Assembly (NCBI GenBank): GCA_026874595.1
Contig: CM049309.1
Span: 72,584,426-72,648,425 of the forward strand
Direction of reading: 5' to 3'
DNA from: Sipunculus nudus
Taxonomy: Eukaryota > Annelida > Sipuncula > Golfingiida > Sipunculidae
DNA: 64,000 nucleotides
This document shows positions 12,170 through 22,546 of the stretch, one piece after another. The first letter of the stretch is position 1. Each line of letters starts with the position of its first letter. The translations under genes and the position numbers were made by a program. Under the pieces are notes generated by a model. That model worked only from the letters and a program-made list of their open reading frames with translations, had not been told where the DNA came from and ran no database searches.

Positions 12170-12565
12170 TAATCCATAATTTCTCAGGAATAGCAGGAGC
12201 TAACAACCCCAGATTTTAAGCAATAATCTGTCACATATCAAATGACGAGGGATTCAGATTATTTTTTTTTTTTTTTTTTTTTTTTTGCTATCTGCATTTA
12301 CTTAGATTTTATAGGGAAAAAGATGAAAAACCCTTTAAAGTCTTCTTCTTGGAAACGGCCCAGCCAAATTGTTCAGAATTTTACAGAAATGTTCCCAGAG
12401 GCGAGCCCTCTCAAGTTTGTTCAAATGGTTTGCGTTTGATGAAGTAACGCGAGTGACGCGAATATGAACTTAGTCATTTGGCCAAATAAGCATACGGACA
12501 TAGCCATCTCAGAAATGACTGGAGCTAGCATCACCAAGTATTGTGCAAATGTTGGTCACATGACT
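12170..12565. repeat. Direct repeat R2, paired with 10801-11155
   Basis: It aligns with R1 (see that entry) and carries a poly-T run at about 12262-12286 that R1 lacks. Confidence 0.6.
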
Positions 12566-13254
12566 CGTATTTGAAATTACATTTACCTGTTTTTATGGGC
12601 AAAACCTTCATATTTTTAGCCTCATTTAGCTTAAAAATGTTTATGATGGAACTGTTCAGTTGAATCGTTCAATTTTCACAAGAAATATCCTAGGACATGG
12701 TTCTTTCGTTCATATAAGAAGAGTAAGTTTGTTGATTTTTGGTGGAGTCGTGAATAGCTTAAGTTGGTCTTATTAAACTGATGACTGTAATATTGTTGTT
12801 CTACAAAATTGTTGTTTCAATTATAACTTCTGTAACATTGCACAAAAATTATTCTAAGGTGGCCTTTGTGCAAGTTTACTTGTATGATTTTTGGCAGAAT
12901 TATTAGACCTTTAACAATGAAAGGACTGCGTCTTTTAGTATTCCAGATATTTTGATAAAAAGTCTTATGAATATGTCTGCTTGAAAAAAAAGCATTTTAG
13001 CCAAAGTCTTTCAGTATGTGTTAACAGATTTACCAACAGGCCAAGATTGTGTGATTACACATGACCATAATGTTATATTGTATAATGAAGAAAACTTGAG
13101 TGTTTGCTTTATCGCTGGCTCCCGTGGGATTGTCTTCACTATTTGTTCTCTCAAACAGCCGTGCGTGAGAGACCCACAACCATTCCGCTCACTGATTATC
13201 GTTTTGCTGAATTATTCAGTCAAGGTATACGATCGAACGGAAAATAAACGCAGC
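12566..13254. other. Nothing recognised upstream of candidate promoter
   Basis: AT-rich to about 13000, then more GC-balanced approaching the candidate first exon. No independent gene is seen. Confidence 0.35.
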
Positions 13255-13260
13255 TATAAA
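13255..13260 (+). promoter_or_regulatory. TATA box candidate for the first exon at 13443
   Basis: cgcagcTATAAAtccact lies 183 nt before the ATG at 13443. A start site about 30 nt downstream would give a 5' leader of roughly 155 nt. Supported by motif and position only. Confidence 0.35.
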
Positions 13261-13442
13261 TCCACTGGTAATAAAGCTGGCTGTCTGTTGCCTGTCAGAT
13301 TTACGAGAAGAGGAGAGGAGAGGATCACGTCATGCGATAAAGACTTTGTCTTCTTCGTTGAAATTCCTTGCGTTCTCTCAGAGTCCGACTTGAAGTCTGG
13401 AACGCTGAGCAGTCGGAGGGGTTGTTCTGTTGATACTTCAGT

Positions 13443-13582
13443 ATGGATACGCAGCAGTCTTCTTTGGAAGAAGATCTTAGAACTGATACCACAGAGCCGG
13501 AACTTGAGAAACTTGAGAGTGGCTCTGAAATTGCCAGAGAGGATGGAACACAAACCAGTTCAGACGTCACCGACGAGGATGG
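13443..13582 (+). CDS. Candidate alternative first coding exon A (acidic N-terminus)
   Basis: ATG, 46 codons and two bases, then a near-perfect donor (GATGG|gtaaga). The upstream in-frame triplet at 13431 is TGA, so the ATG is the natural start. The peptide begins MDTQQSSLEEDL and is strongly acidic: 16 Asp/Glu against 3 Lys/Arg by my count, with many Ser/Thr. This is the most convincingly coding of the candidate first exons because of its length and composition. It ends in phase 2, matching the acceptor at 45583 of the LRRC71 common exon, where the leading T would complete a GGT codon. The link spans 32 kb and is inferred from phase and strand; the exon could belong to another transcript. 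Confidence 0.5.
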
Positions 13583-15287
13583 GTAAGACTGATTTATTGA
13601 GGTGCATGCCTACAGTAAAGCATATATATAAGGCCTTAAAGTGCAGGATCAAGGGTTTTGGAAAAAGAGAGACAGAGTCCAACCCATTCATGCAAAAAGA
13701 TTATGGGGGGGTTGGGGGAGGGGGGTATCATGCACCCTTCCGCCAGAGGTCGTTACTATACTCAAAACGAACCTCTTCATGTTAGGCACTGCGGGACGGC
13801 TGTAATTATTTGTCTCAACTTTCAAACCTTATAATCAATTTCGTAAAATTTTAAGGAAACAACTTCAGTTTACATTTCACATACGTGTATGGTATGCTTA
13901 CAAAATATTGCCTATAAATTCCCTTAAGTCCTTACCACAAAATCAACCATTTTCATGTAATCTTCTTGACACAATTCAGATTTTGACGCCCACAACACCT
14001 TGATCTATACCAGTAGAGTCGTACTCTTGTAGTTCGATTCTCCACATTCTGAGGGAAAACACTTTTTAAAAAGGTCCTCAGGTCCAAAAAGTGGGTTGGT
14101 TAATACATATAGGTCGCAAAAAAAATTGCTTGAAACCCATGCACCACCAGCAGTCGTCTGTTATGAAGGTCTAAAAGAAGTAGAATGATAGGGGACTTTT
14201 TTTCTGCCAGTCGCACTTTACAGGTTTGTACTTATGAAAGAAATCTCCCCGAGTCAGATTAGTTCTCATATACATGCGCCTGTATGTATAAAGATATTTA
14301 AAAGACTGAGGCCGTTACCCTCGACCTGTCATGTAACCCTTAATGAGGCTATTTTTGAAGTCATGAGAATCTATATCACCATCCCATGCTGGCCATTAGC
14401 TTATTATGCATACCGCGGCTACTCGCTTGCCCTCATAAAAAAAAACTTAGTAATTAGACATGTCTTTTAAAGCTTTGGTTTATATACCCTTATGTTTGAT
14501 AACTTCATATAAGATATGCGCGGTTACAACGTGTTATATCCAAATAGGCATGTATATAACGACTTCCTGTGTACTAACTGTTTATCTCAACAATAATATG
14601 TTTATTCATTTAATACTTCGCGAACTAATATTTTAATTTATTTTGTATATAGGTCTACCAATAGATTTAGAATATTTATACCATTGGCATACTTTATATA
14701 TGAACTTATGCAGTGCATTCAATGTTATATTATATATGGACCACCACTCAGTTTAATGTGTGGCATCTTATTTTGATTGATGCCTGTTTCATAAGAAAAA
14801 GTATGGACACGCAGACACAATGCCGCCACCCACTAACCAGCTAACATGCACGTAGCCCGAACATTCAGCCTCCATAAAGAACAATTAAATAAGAATTGTT
14901 TGCGTTACAGGCTATGCACGCACATAAATGAACGTAGCCAGTAAAACCACAAGACAGTAGCCTACGTTTACATAACCATATCGTGTTGGTTTTTCAGTAC
15001 TAAATGTACAATTTAACAATTATACTGCAAGGAAACTCCATTATTATGAGAAAAAAATTAATGAACTCAGGCCAAACCAGAAACATAAATGTTGACATAA
15101 ATGTAATGGTATTTTGGATGTGTATTCAACAACAACAAAGGCTACAATATATATCATGTAAAACCTGACAGATGCAGGTGTTGGCTGACGGTGGGGTTTT
15201 CCAATGAGCACTCCCAATCAGTTGACGCAAACGGTGAAGCGCTCGCAGTGGTGAAATTGTTATTACCTTATGCGTATATCATGTGGC
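13583..15287. other. Presumed intron, nothing recognised
   Basis: No exon or transposon boundary is supported. A B-box-like 'gttcgattc' near 14032 has no tRNA structure around it. Confidence 0.35.
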
Positions 15288-15360
15288 GGCCGCGTGGCCT
15301 AATGGATAAGGCGTCTGACTTCGGATCAGAAGATTGCGAGTTCGAGTCTCGTCGCGGTCG
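15288..15360 (+). tRNA. tRNA-Arg (anticodon UCG)
   Basis: A 73-nt intronless tRNA. The acceptor stem GGCCGCG (15288-15294) pairs with CGCGGTC (15353-15359) with one G-U, and the discriminator is G. The anticodon stem TCTGA/TCAGA encloses the loop CTTCGGA, giving anticodon TCG (15321-15323), which decodes CGA. The T arm GCGAG-TTCGAGT-CTCGT has a canonical TTCGA loop. The A box (TGGCCTAATGG) and B box (GAGTTCGAGTC) are intact. A T5 run at 15363-15367 is a good Pol III terminator. It stands alone, inside the presumed first intron of the LRRC71 gene, on the same strand. Confidence 0.93.
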
Positions 15361-15362
15361 TA

Positions 15363-15367
15363 TTTTT
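15363..15367 (+). terminator. Pol III T5 terminator of the tRNA
   Basis: Five T residues begin two bases after the mature tRNA end. Confidence 0.75.
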
Positions 15368-15600
15368 CCTGTTTTAAAAAGGTTTCATGAAATATGCACC
15401 AGTAACAGCTGTCGCACCTGGCGTGGAAAACAGTCAGTCAGTGTTCAAGCTTCCACTGTGAAAACTGCGCTCAAAGTATAACATCTGCAAACCATAAAAT
15501 CTTCGGTTTTTCTATATAGCAAATTTTCGAAATTCAAGGTAACAATTAATTATCAATATCATAATCGCTGGCCTTGTGGTAATATCAACCTTATCACTAG

Positions 15601-16180
15601 CCGCGCCGACGTCGACGCAACAGGTTTCAGGTTTCTGTTGCGTCACCGGCCCACCAAAGGGCTAACTGGGGTTATAGCACGATACGATCTGTTACTCTTA
15701 GAAAGAAAATTAAATAAAAATATTTCCTCTGGTTTTAGCAAACCAATGTTCACATAATGTTGTATGTCGAAAGGCCTGTAATAAAAAATAACCATTCTGG
15801 AAAGCATGAAGCACCTGTAACATCAACAACTGATAGTATTTGTCCAGAGAGAATTGAAGCATTAACAGCCCCGGTAGACATCTTGCATTTGGTGGCAGTC
15901 CTGTATAAGGCTTTAGGCCTGTGTACTGTTATGTTCATATTTTAACTTCCTTGGTGCAAAATAGGGCTGAGAACAGAACAGTAATGTTTTCTAGTGGTCA
16001 AATATACAGTACATATAGATGTAATTAATGAACATTAATCAATGGATATATGTTAAATCTCACAGTTGTGTATGGAGTGTTATAATCACAGTTAACGGCA
16101 GGTGCAATCTATGGACTCCACAATGCGTCAGTCACTGAAAAAAAATCAATTGAGGAGTTCATTCTTTTGGGCTACCTTAT
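15601..16180. repeat. Split inverted copy of sequence found in the transposon at 19571-20653
   Basis: 15604-15634 (cgacgtcgacgcaacaggtt…) and 16138-16175 (…caattgaggagttcattctt…) are the reverse complement of adjacent parts of 19866-19945. Here about 505 bp separates the two halves, which are contiguous in the other copy. Either this copy carries an insertion or the other carries a deletion. A 62-codon frame inside the extra segment shows no known motif. Confidence 0.6.
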
Positions 16181-16572
16181 CACATAATCTTGTTGTCGAG
16201 ATTTAAAAAAAAAAATCACATTACAGAAAACTTTCTTGTATTTTAATAAACTTGTGAACACCACTTGGGGTGTACGTATATGTCCGTTCACTGAATCACT
16301 GTTGACAGCACTGTTTTCCAGTTACCCACTGGCCAGCAAAGAAGGTAAGACTCGATCATGACTGGCATCTGGGACTGCATGTTGGCCGCAGTATCATGCA
16401 GCTAGGTCTTTTCAGCTTCTCATCTTGATATGCTGGACTTACATGGTGACGTCATTGACGGAGGACAGCTAATTTAGCCTCAGCCCAGCGCCTCCCTCTG
16501 AGTTTGACACAAAATTTACCTTTATTTGGCATTGATATGACTTGAAATTTTATATATGCATGGTATAAATAA

Positions 16573-16576
<4 letters not shown>

Positions 16577-16620
<44 letters not shown>

Positions 16621-16897
16621 TGTTTGTAAATCTGCAAGATATAGCAGTTAAGGTTTGTCTGTTTGAAACTTTACTCATAAAGTTAGCAACTTTACGGTAC
16701 TAAAATTATTTGGATTTTAATGAGTCTATACCATTTTATATGAGATTTCTTATCCTGGCCAGGGGCCAAGGAGATTCACTGGTATCAGTCACCCCCTTTG
16801 TTCTAGATCTCACCAGCAATCCAACTGTTCAGTTGGTTAACTGTAACACATTTTTCTGTTTAACACATAACAATTTTTGGCGAAGAAGCATGTAATT

Positions 16898-16976
<79 letters not shown>

Positions 16977-17113
16977 GTACCCTGTAGATATTTAATTTGT
17001 GTTGAGGTAGAACGAGACTGAATGGATAAGTTATTCGTCTGTATCCCTTCATCTGAAATTGTGCTCGCTTCGCCTATTTAAATTGGCCAGTGTAATGGGC
17101 ACAAACCGCATGC

Positions 17114-17171
<58 letters not shown>

Positions 17172-17336
17172 ATATATATATCATTTTAAATTCAAGAATA
17201 AACACTGTATCAGGGTAAAAATTTACCAGTTTATAGGAAATATTTAATTTCCATTGACGATTGACAGAGGATATTTTGCTACAACATTTAAGACTCAAAT
17301 AAATTCAGTTTGGTAGGCTAGCCGAAGACCGAGCTA

Positions 17337-17392
<56 letters not shown>
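16577..17392. repeat. Four (TA)n microsatellites in 0.8 kb
   Basis: Runs at 16577-16617, 16904-16979 (ending in gtat repeats), 17116-17182 and 17337-17392. The Ile-Tyr frames across them are artefacts. The spacer DNA shows nothing else recognisable. Confidence 0.95.
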
Positions 17393-17394
<2 letters not shown>

Positions 17395-17510
17395 TTATTC
17401 GTACCAAGGTACATACAAATTGTGTTAATATAAACAGAAAAGAAGTGCTGTAAATGTACTCACAAATAATATAAATCAAGAAATAACTAAACAAGACGAC
17501 CAGAGGTCAC

Positions 17511-18996
17511 GCGCTTGCCGGAAACACTCTGACCCAGATTGGAAGACAGATATCCTGAACATGTCATAAAGAAGACAAAGAGGAAGAAAATGAGCCATTG
17601 TTTGTAAAGACTGGACCAATATTGACAAAGTTACGATGATAATAATAATCTGACGTGTTATCATGACTTTGACCTTGAACTTTGACCTATTTGAAAATAC
17701 ATATACAGCTTCAAGAAATCGTTCCAATATACGATAGGTGAAAGTTGCAAAGTGATTCCTGGTAAATTGTGGCCTATAGAATGCTATTATAACAGAGACA
17801 AGAACCAGCAAGAAGGCAACATTTATGACAACTTGCAAACAGACAGACATATTGACAAAGTGACACAAAGTTGAGACCAGTTGACTAGACTTAGTTATGT
17901 AGGAGACCAAGGTGAAAAAATGAGCCAAATTTTGTGAAGATAGGACCAGAATGGACAAAGTTATGAGGAAAATAACATTTTGAAGTGTTTTGAAGTGACC
18001 GACATACTGACAAAGCGGCACAAAGTAAAGACAAAAAGACTAAACTTTGTTATGAATAAGACAGAGGAAGAAAATAAGCTACAGTTTATTTAATTTAGGT
18101 TTAAAGTCTTAGAGATATGGACAAAAAATGATATGTTGTAGTGTTTCATGTGCAGAGCCCCCTAGCGGCTATTTTTCCGAAACTGAAAAATCACTTTCGA
18201 GATATTAGTGTAGGACATAAGATATATCAGTTTCAAAAGGATTCCTGCAAAACTGTGGCCTGTAGAATGCTATATGTGAGACACAAAAACAAGCAAGAAG
18301 ACGAAATTGATGACACCTGACAGATAGACAGACATACTGTCAAAGTGACACACAGATGACTTTACCAAGTTATGGAGAAGACTCAGGGGAAGAAATTAAG
18401 CTATAGTTTATGTAATTCAGGTGTATAGTTTCGGAGATATCGTCAAAAAATTGTACGTTGATGAAGTTTAAGTGCAGCGCCCCCTAGGGGCCATATCCCG
18501 AAAATGAAAAATCAGTTTTGAGATATTAGTGTCAGACATAAGATTCACCAATTTCAAAAGGTTTCCTGCAAAACTGTGGCCTGTAGAATGCTATATGTAA
18601 GACAGAAGCACCAGCAAGAAGGTGAAATTGAGGTCAACTAATAGACAGACAGACATACTGACAAAGTGGCACAAAGTTGAGCAAAGATGTTATGGAGAAG
18701 ACACAGAGGAAGAAAATGAGCCTAAGTTTGTGAAGATAGGACTAATAGTTACAAAGTTATGATGAAAATAAAATTTCAACGTTTTTCGATGACCTTGAAC
18801 TTGACCTTTGACCTATGTTGACCAAAAATAATAGGCTTCCGGGACTTTTGACTTTCAATCATCCCTGAAAGTTTCAGATCGATTGCTCAAAAATTGTGGC
18901 CAGGAGAGTACTGACAAACAAACATCGTGACAAACAAACAGACATATGCAACTGACCAACATGCTTGCCGAAATCGAAGATTTCCGGCAAGCAATG
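17511..18996. repeat. Composite tandem-repeat element with inverted GCTTGCCGGAAA ends
   Basis: The left edge contains gcttgccggaaa (about 17514) and the right edge tttccggcaagc (about 18983). The right end also forms a near-perfect hairpin (gcttgccgaaatc…gatttccggcaagc). Inside are three or more degenerate copies of a unit of about 320 bp, marked by 'gtggcctgtagaatgctat' at about 17768, 18257 and 18575 and by 'ctgacaaagtgacacaaag'. Two units carry AGCGCCCCCTAG-like cores (18153-18167 and 18474-18492). The right edge abuts the LINE remnant. The 181-codon minus-strand frame over part of this element is a by-product. Confidence 0.6.
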
Positions 18997-19570
18997 ACAC
19001 AAGGAACCATTATCTATGTTTCAGCATCGCAAGCAGACAGATAGTTAATGATTTCCAATAATTCATCATAAGAGCATCCATCTAACTCCATCTGACCGTC
19101 TCGACAATTTATCAGTTGTTTCAGAAACTCAACGTTGTTATTCACACGTATAACTTTAGATTTTAAGTTATTCCTCTCCACATATCTAATATTAGCTCCT
19201 ATGAATCCAGAACAGTCGTACTGCGCTCTCTGTGCAATAAAATTTACTACAGAATTCTTTACACAGGACATATTGGCATACATGTTTAAAAACCGTTTTT
19301 GGAGTATATCAGCAATTGGTTTAAAGCCGCTAATCCCGTACACAATATCTTTATGTGAATTTCTTGGAAGTCCCAATACTCTACGTATAGCCATTCTGTA
19401 AATTGTGGATATAGGTTCTATTGACTTGTTATTAAGACACCACGTTTGACATCCGTAAAAAGAAAAACAAAAATTGTGGAATAGAATATTCAAAGAAACA
19501 GAAGAAAGAGTACCGAAATTCGCCATCAACTTATTAACCGTGAATATATAATCACCCCTTTTTCTAAATA

Positions 19571-20653
19571 CAGTCGAGCCCACTTTGTGTCATATCGGTT
19601 AATAGAAAATCCCGCTTATTGTCACATAAATCCGAAATCCCAAACCATTTCCTAAATAAACAATGGTAAATCTGACCGTTTAATATCATGGAATATTGTT
19701 ATAATCCCGTTTATTGTCATGCTTGGAACCCATGGCAGTGATACCAGATCGCATTTAATATCACAACAGACGCCGAAACGGCGATCAACGAGGCCAAGAG
19801 CCTGTAATCGGTCAGTCGTATCAAACGATCTCATCTCCCACCTGTGTGCGGCAGGCAAGTGCAGTGATGCTAGCCCATAAGAATGAACTCCTCAATTGCT
19901 TTTTTTCAAACCTGAAACCTGTTGCGTCGACGTCGGCGGCTACAGTGATGCATGCAGGTCAGTCCCCGTCACTTAGCTAATAAACGTCTTAAGATACCAC
20001 GGTAATCCAGATCATTGCGTTTCTTCGTACCTTAACAAGGGCGATGTTTGCGATCACATGTCACACATAATGAACTCCTGGCCTTCGCAAGGCCGTGGTT
20101 TACACCTCGGGGAAGTTTCGCCGAGATGATATGAAGCACGAGCTCTAAACGTTACTTGCGACTGGAAAACCTTTTAAGGGTCTACGAAAAGCTGGAGTTT
20201 TGTGAGCAATGGAGGAGATACTCGGTCTAAAACCTCAATCTCGGCGAAACTTCAGAAAGTTCACAATGGCATGACGATGCCCGCTCCCCCAACAGTCCTA
20301 TCATTAAGACGTCATGGAAATTTGATTCATTAATAAGATACCCGAAAATAAGGCGCATTAGTCGGATTTTTGTCAGTTATTGCGGCATGCGGCACAAAAC
20401 TTACAGGAAATAATTTGTCAGGTGCGCATAAAGTCGGATGATAAACGTAATTTGGTATGACGTTGTGCAATAAAAATATTCATAAACGTTTCTGTTTCCT
20501 TTTTGTTGATGATTTATTTAATATCATTTGAGATAAAACGCTTCTTCTATGACTCAAAAGGACATCGATGTTGAAGCCCGCATAATGTCACATCCCGGTT
20601 ATTATCATAATTTATGCTTGCACCACCGACATGACAATAAGCGGGCTTGACTG
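19571..20653. mobile_element. 1.08-kb non-autonomous DNA transposon with CAGTCRAGCCC ends, TA target
   Basis: The left end is TA-CAGTCGAGCCCACTT and the right end, read inward, is TA-CAGTCAAGCCCGCTTATTG. Both are flanked by TA, as in Tc1/mariner/pogo-type elements. A CCGCTTATTGTCA subterminal motif recurs on both sides. No transposase frame remains. It sits inside the LINE remnant at 19014-20840. Removing it with one TA rejoins the LINE reading frame exactly. Confidence 0.8.
20112..20253. mobile_element. 142-bp inverted-repeat unit nested in the 1.08-kb transposon
   Basis: GAAGTTTCGCCGAGAT (20112-20127) is an exact inverted match of ATCTCGGCGAAACTTC (20238-20253). The 16-bp perfect inverted repeat around 110 bp looks like a small MITE inside the larger element. 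Target duplications are unclear. Confidence 0.5.
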
Positions 20654-20840
20654 TATATCTACGTCATCAGTTAAATCATAATTCAAATATACACCCAAAT
20701 GACGAACATTTTCTTTCCATTTCAATTTGATATTATTTAACTCGAGTTCGGGACATGATCATGGTTTCCTGCTGAATATTATACAAGTAGTCTTTTTGGC
20801 ATTATATGTAACTTTGAATTCCTGGCCAGATTCTTAGGTA

Positions 20841-21795
20841 TTTAGAATTGGATGCATATTCCGACAAGACAGGGGGAGAAATTCACTGATTAACTGAACA
20901 TTGGGACAATCTATTCACAGTTACTGTGTCCGGTGTAGTTAACTTTACAAACGAAGGCTAAAAATATAATTCTAATTTACTAGTATGCGGCCAAGAAATG
21001 AAGAGGTCGTTTATAAAAGCTTTAAGGTGGCAAAACTGGCAAACGCTCCTATATCTAAAAAGAATGAAAAAAAGTTGTTTTAAATTCATATTAGAACCAT
21101 AAAGTATACATAATTTTATATCTGTTACAGCGTTTTCTTAATGGTAAACATATTTTTGACATTTTATTCATTTCCATACTATACATAAATATTTATTTTT
21201 TTAATAATATAACAGTGCGCTTTTTTATATATGGACCGAGTAAGAGCAAGCCACTTTTTAGCAGGCTCATATTAAACTACACTACAGTATGTCAAAATTG
21301 TTTTTTTTTTTTTTTTTTTTTTTTGTGTATTTTTTCAATCTCAAGTCTCTAACTACCTTAAAACTGAAATTTAAAATTTTTATTTAAAAATTGATTTAAT
21401 TTTTTTTTTCAACAAGCAGACACAAGTATACAGGAAAAGAAAACTCTTGAATTATTGTCACGTAGTTTAATATCACTCCACTAAAACGTTGCTTATTGTT
21501 GCGGAGTGCGTCGAATAGTGTACCTTTTAAATTTTTATGTTACAAAATCATGTTAAAATAAATAAAAAGTAAAAATATGTATATGTATATCATCAATGGG
21601 AAAACTGTACTCGGTTTAAAGAAATGTATGTACTCATTGTGGTCAATAATTAATTTAAAACAACTTTTGGAATAATTTTAGATATAGGGTTCGTTGCCAT
21701 TTCTGCAACCTCAAAACATGTAGGCCTACATCAAATATCTTTATAACATGCTTGGTTCCACATTTTATCATTCACTTTATATATATCGGCCCCTC
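20841..21795. other. Nothing recognised; poly-T run
   Basis: Very AT-rich. A T run of about 26 at 21300-21325 could be a retroelement tail scar. No gene is seen. Confidence 0.35.
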
Positions 21796-22265
21796 TACAC
21801 TCAAAAAACAGATTGGTTAAATATATAACCAATTTAATTGGTTAAGCCAGTTTTGGTTGTTTTAACCAAGATATTGTTTATCTTAACCAATGCATTGTTA
21901 AAGTACTAACCAAACCAGTTGGTTGTTTTGACCAATTTATATTAATTAACAGAATAAAAATATTGTATGTAGGTTTAACCAATATATTGGTCTATTGATA
22001 ACCAAAATATTGGTTACTTTAGCACGCATATATGACCAATTTGGTTGTTTGAGATATTGGTTGATTTAACCAACACATTGGTAATTTCAACCAACTTGTA
22101 ACCAAACTTATTGGTCATTTTGCCAACTTTTATTGGTCGACCGTTTGGTTGCATATATTTAACCATTTTTTTTTTTTTTGGATGAGTTAAACATTGGTTA
22201 ATTTTATCAACATATATTGGTTATTTTACCAACTGATTGGTCAACACTGACCAAAATTAAATATA
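21796..22265. repeat. Array of alternating TTGGT / ACCAA motifs
   Basis: By my count 28 TTGGT or ACCAA pentamers occur in about 470 bp, mostly as TTGGTTAA/TTAACCAA or ATTGGT/ACCAAT on alternating strands, roughly every 10-25 bp. The array starts after tacactcaaaaaaca. The pattern recalls ACACTC-ended hairpin MITEs of other animals whose bodies are strings of short inverted words. Each ATTGGT/ACCAAT is also a CCAAT-box core. No coding potential. Confidence 0.7.
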
Positions 22266-22461
22266 TTGATAAATAGATAGACTTTTGTTTCATTTATGAG
22301 CCTATGAAATTTCATATCTAATTAACCTGGTTTAGAATTGACTTATACTGGAAACATGATATCTTATTTTCTTAAACTTATACTTAATTGTAATATTTGA
22401 AATGGGATTCAGTATTTATATTTGAAATGTGTCATACAAACGCCAATATATTTGAAATGTG

Positions 22462-22463
<2 letters not shown>

Positions 22464-22538
<75 letters not shown>

Positions 22539-22546
22539 TGTGTGTT
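22464..22546. repeat. (TA)n then (GT)n microsatellite
   Basis: A TA run of about 72 nt followed by gcgtgtgtgt, with a short C run just downstream (about 22557-22567). Confidence 0.95.

Larger units (their letters stand above)
19014..20840 (-). pseudogene. LINE (non-LTR retrotransposon) reverse-transcriptase remnant, split by a DNA transposon
   Basis: On the minus strand the 5' part (about 20840 to 20654) encodes a late reverse-transcriptase segment: GQEFKVTYNAKKT, then NNIKLKWKENVRHLGVYL. After the transposon the frame resumes at 19568 and encodes the thumb and C-terminal part, with FYGCQTWCLNN and YRMAIRRVLGLPRNSH, ending at TAG (19014). These motifs (F-x-V-x-YN-x-x-K, HLGV-x-L, FYG-x-x-W, R-x-x-LP-x-x-H) are typical of Jockey/CR1-like LINE ORF2. 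The element is 5'-truncated, and the upstream part has at least one in-frame TGA (in the codons after FSRKP) and another near its start, so it is dead. Family assignment below 'LINE' is uncertain. Confidence 0.8.

Noticed and set aside
13018-13785. 255-codon + strand frame without an ATG start
   Set aside because: It overlaps exon candidate A and its leader in another frame, has no known motif and no supporting start.
15191-15481. 96-codon frame containing RGLMDKASDFGSEDCEF
   Set aside because: It is the translation of the tRNA-Arg gene and its flanks, not a protein gene.
16325-16347. 23-nt segment between a good acceptor (tgttttccag) and donor (GAAG|gtaaga)
   Set aside because: Its length would shift the frame between the phase-2 first exons and the common exon. 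It could at most be a non-coding exon.
16837-17298. Ile-Tyr repeat proteins on both strands (also at 37670-38013)
   Set aside because: They are translations of (TA)n microsatellites.
17476-18021. 181-codon minus-strand open frame, hydrophobic
   Set aside because: It lies within tandem repeat units, its start and composition follow the repeat, and no family motif or splice site is present.
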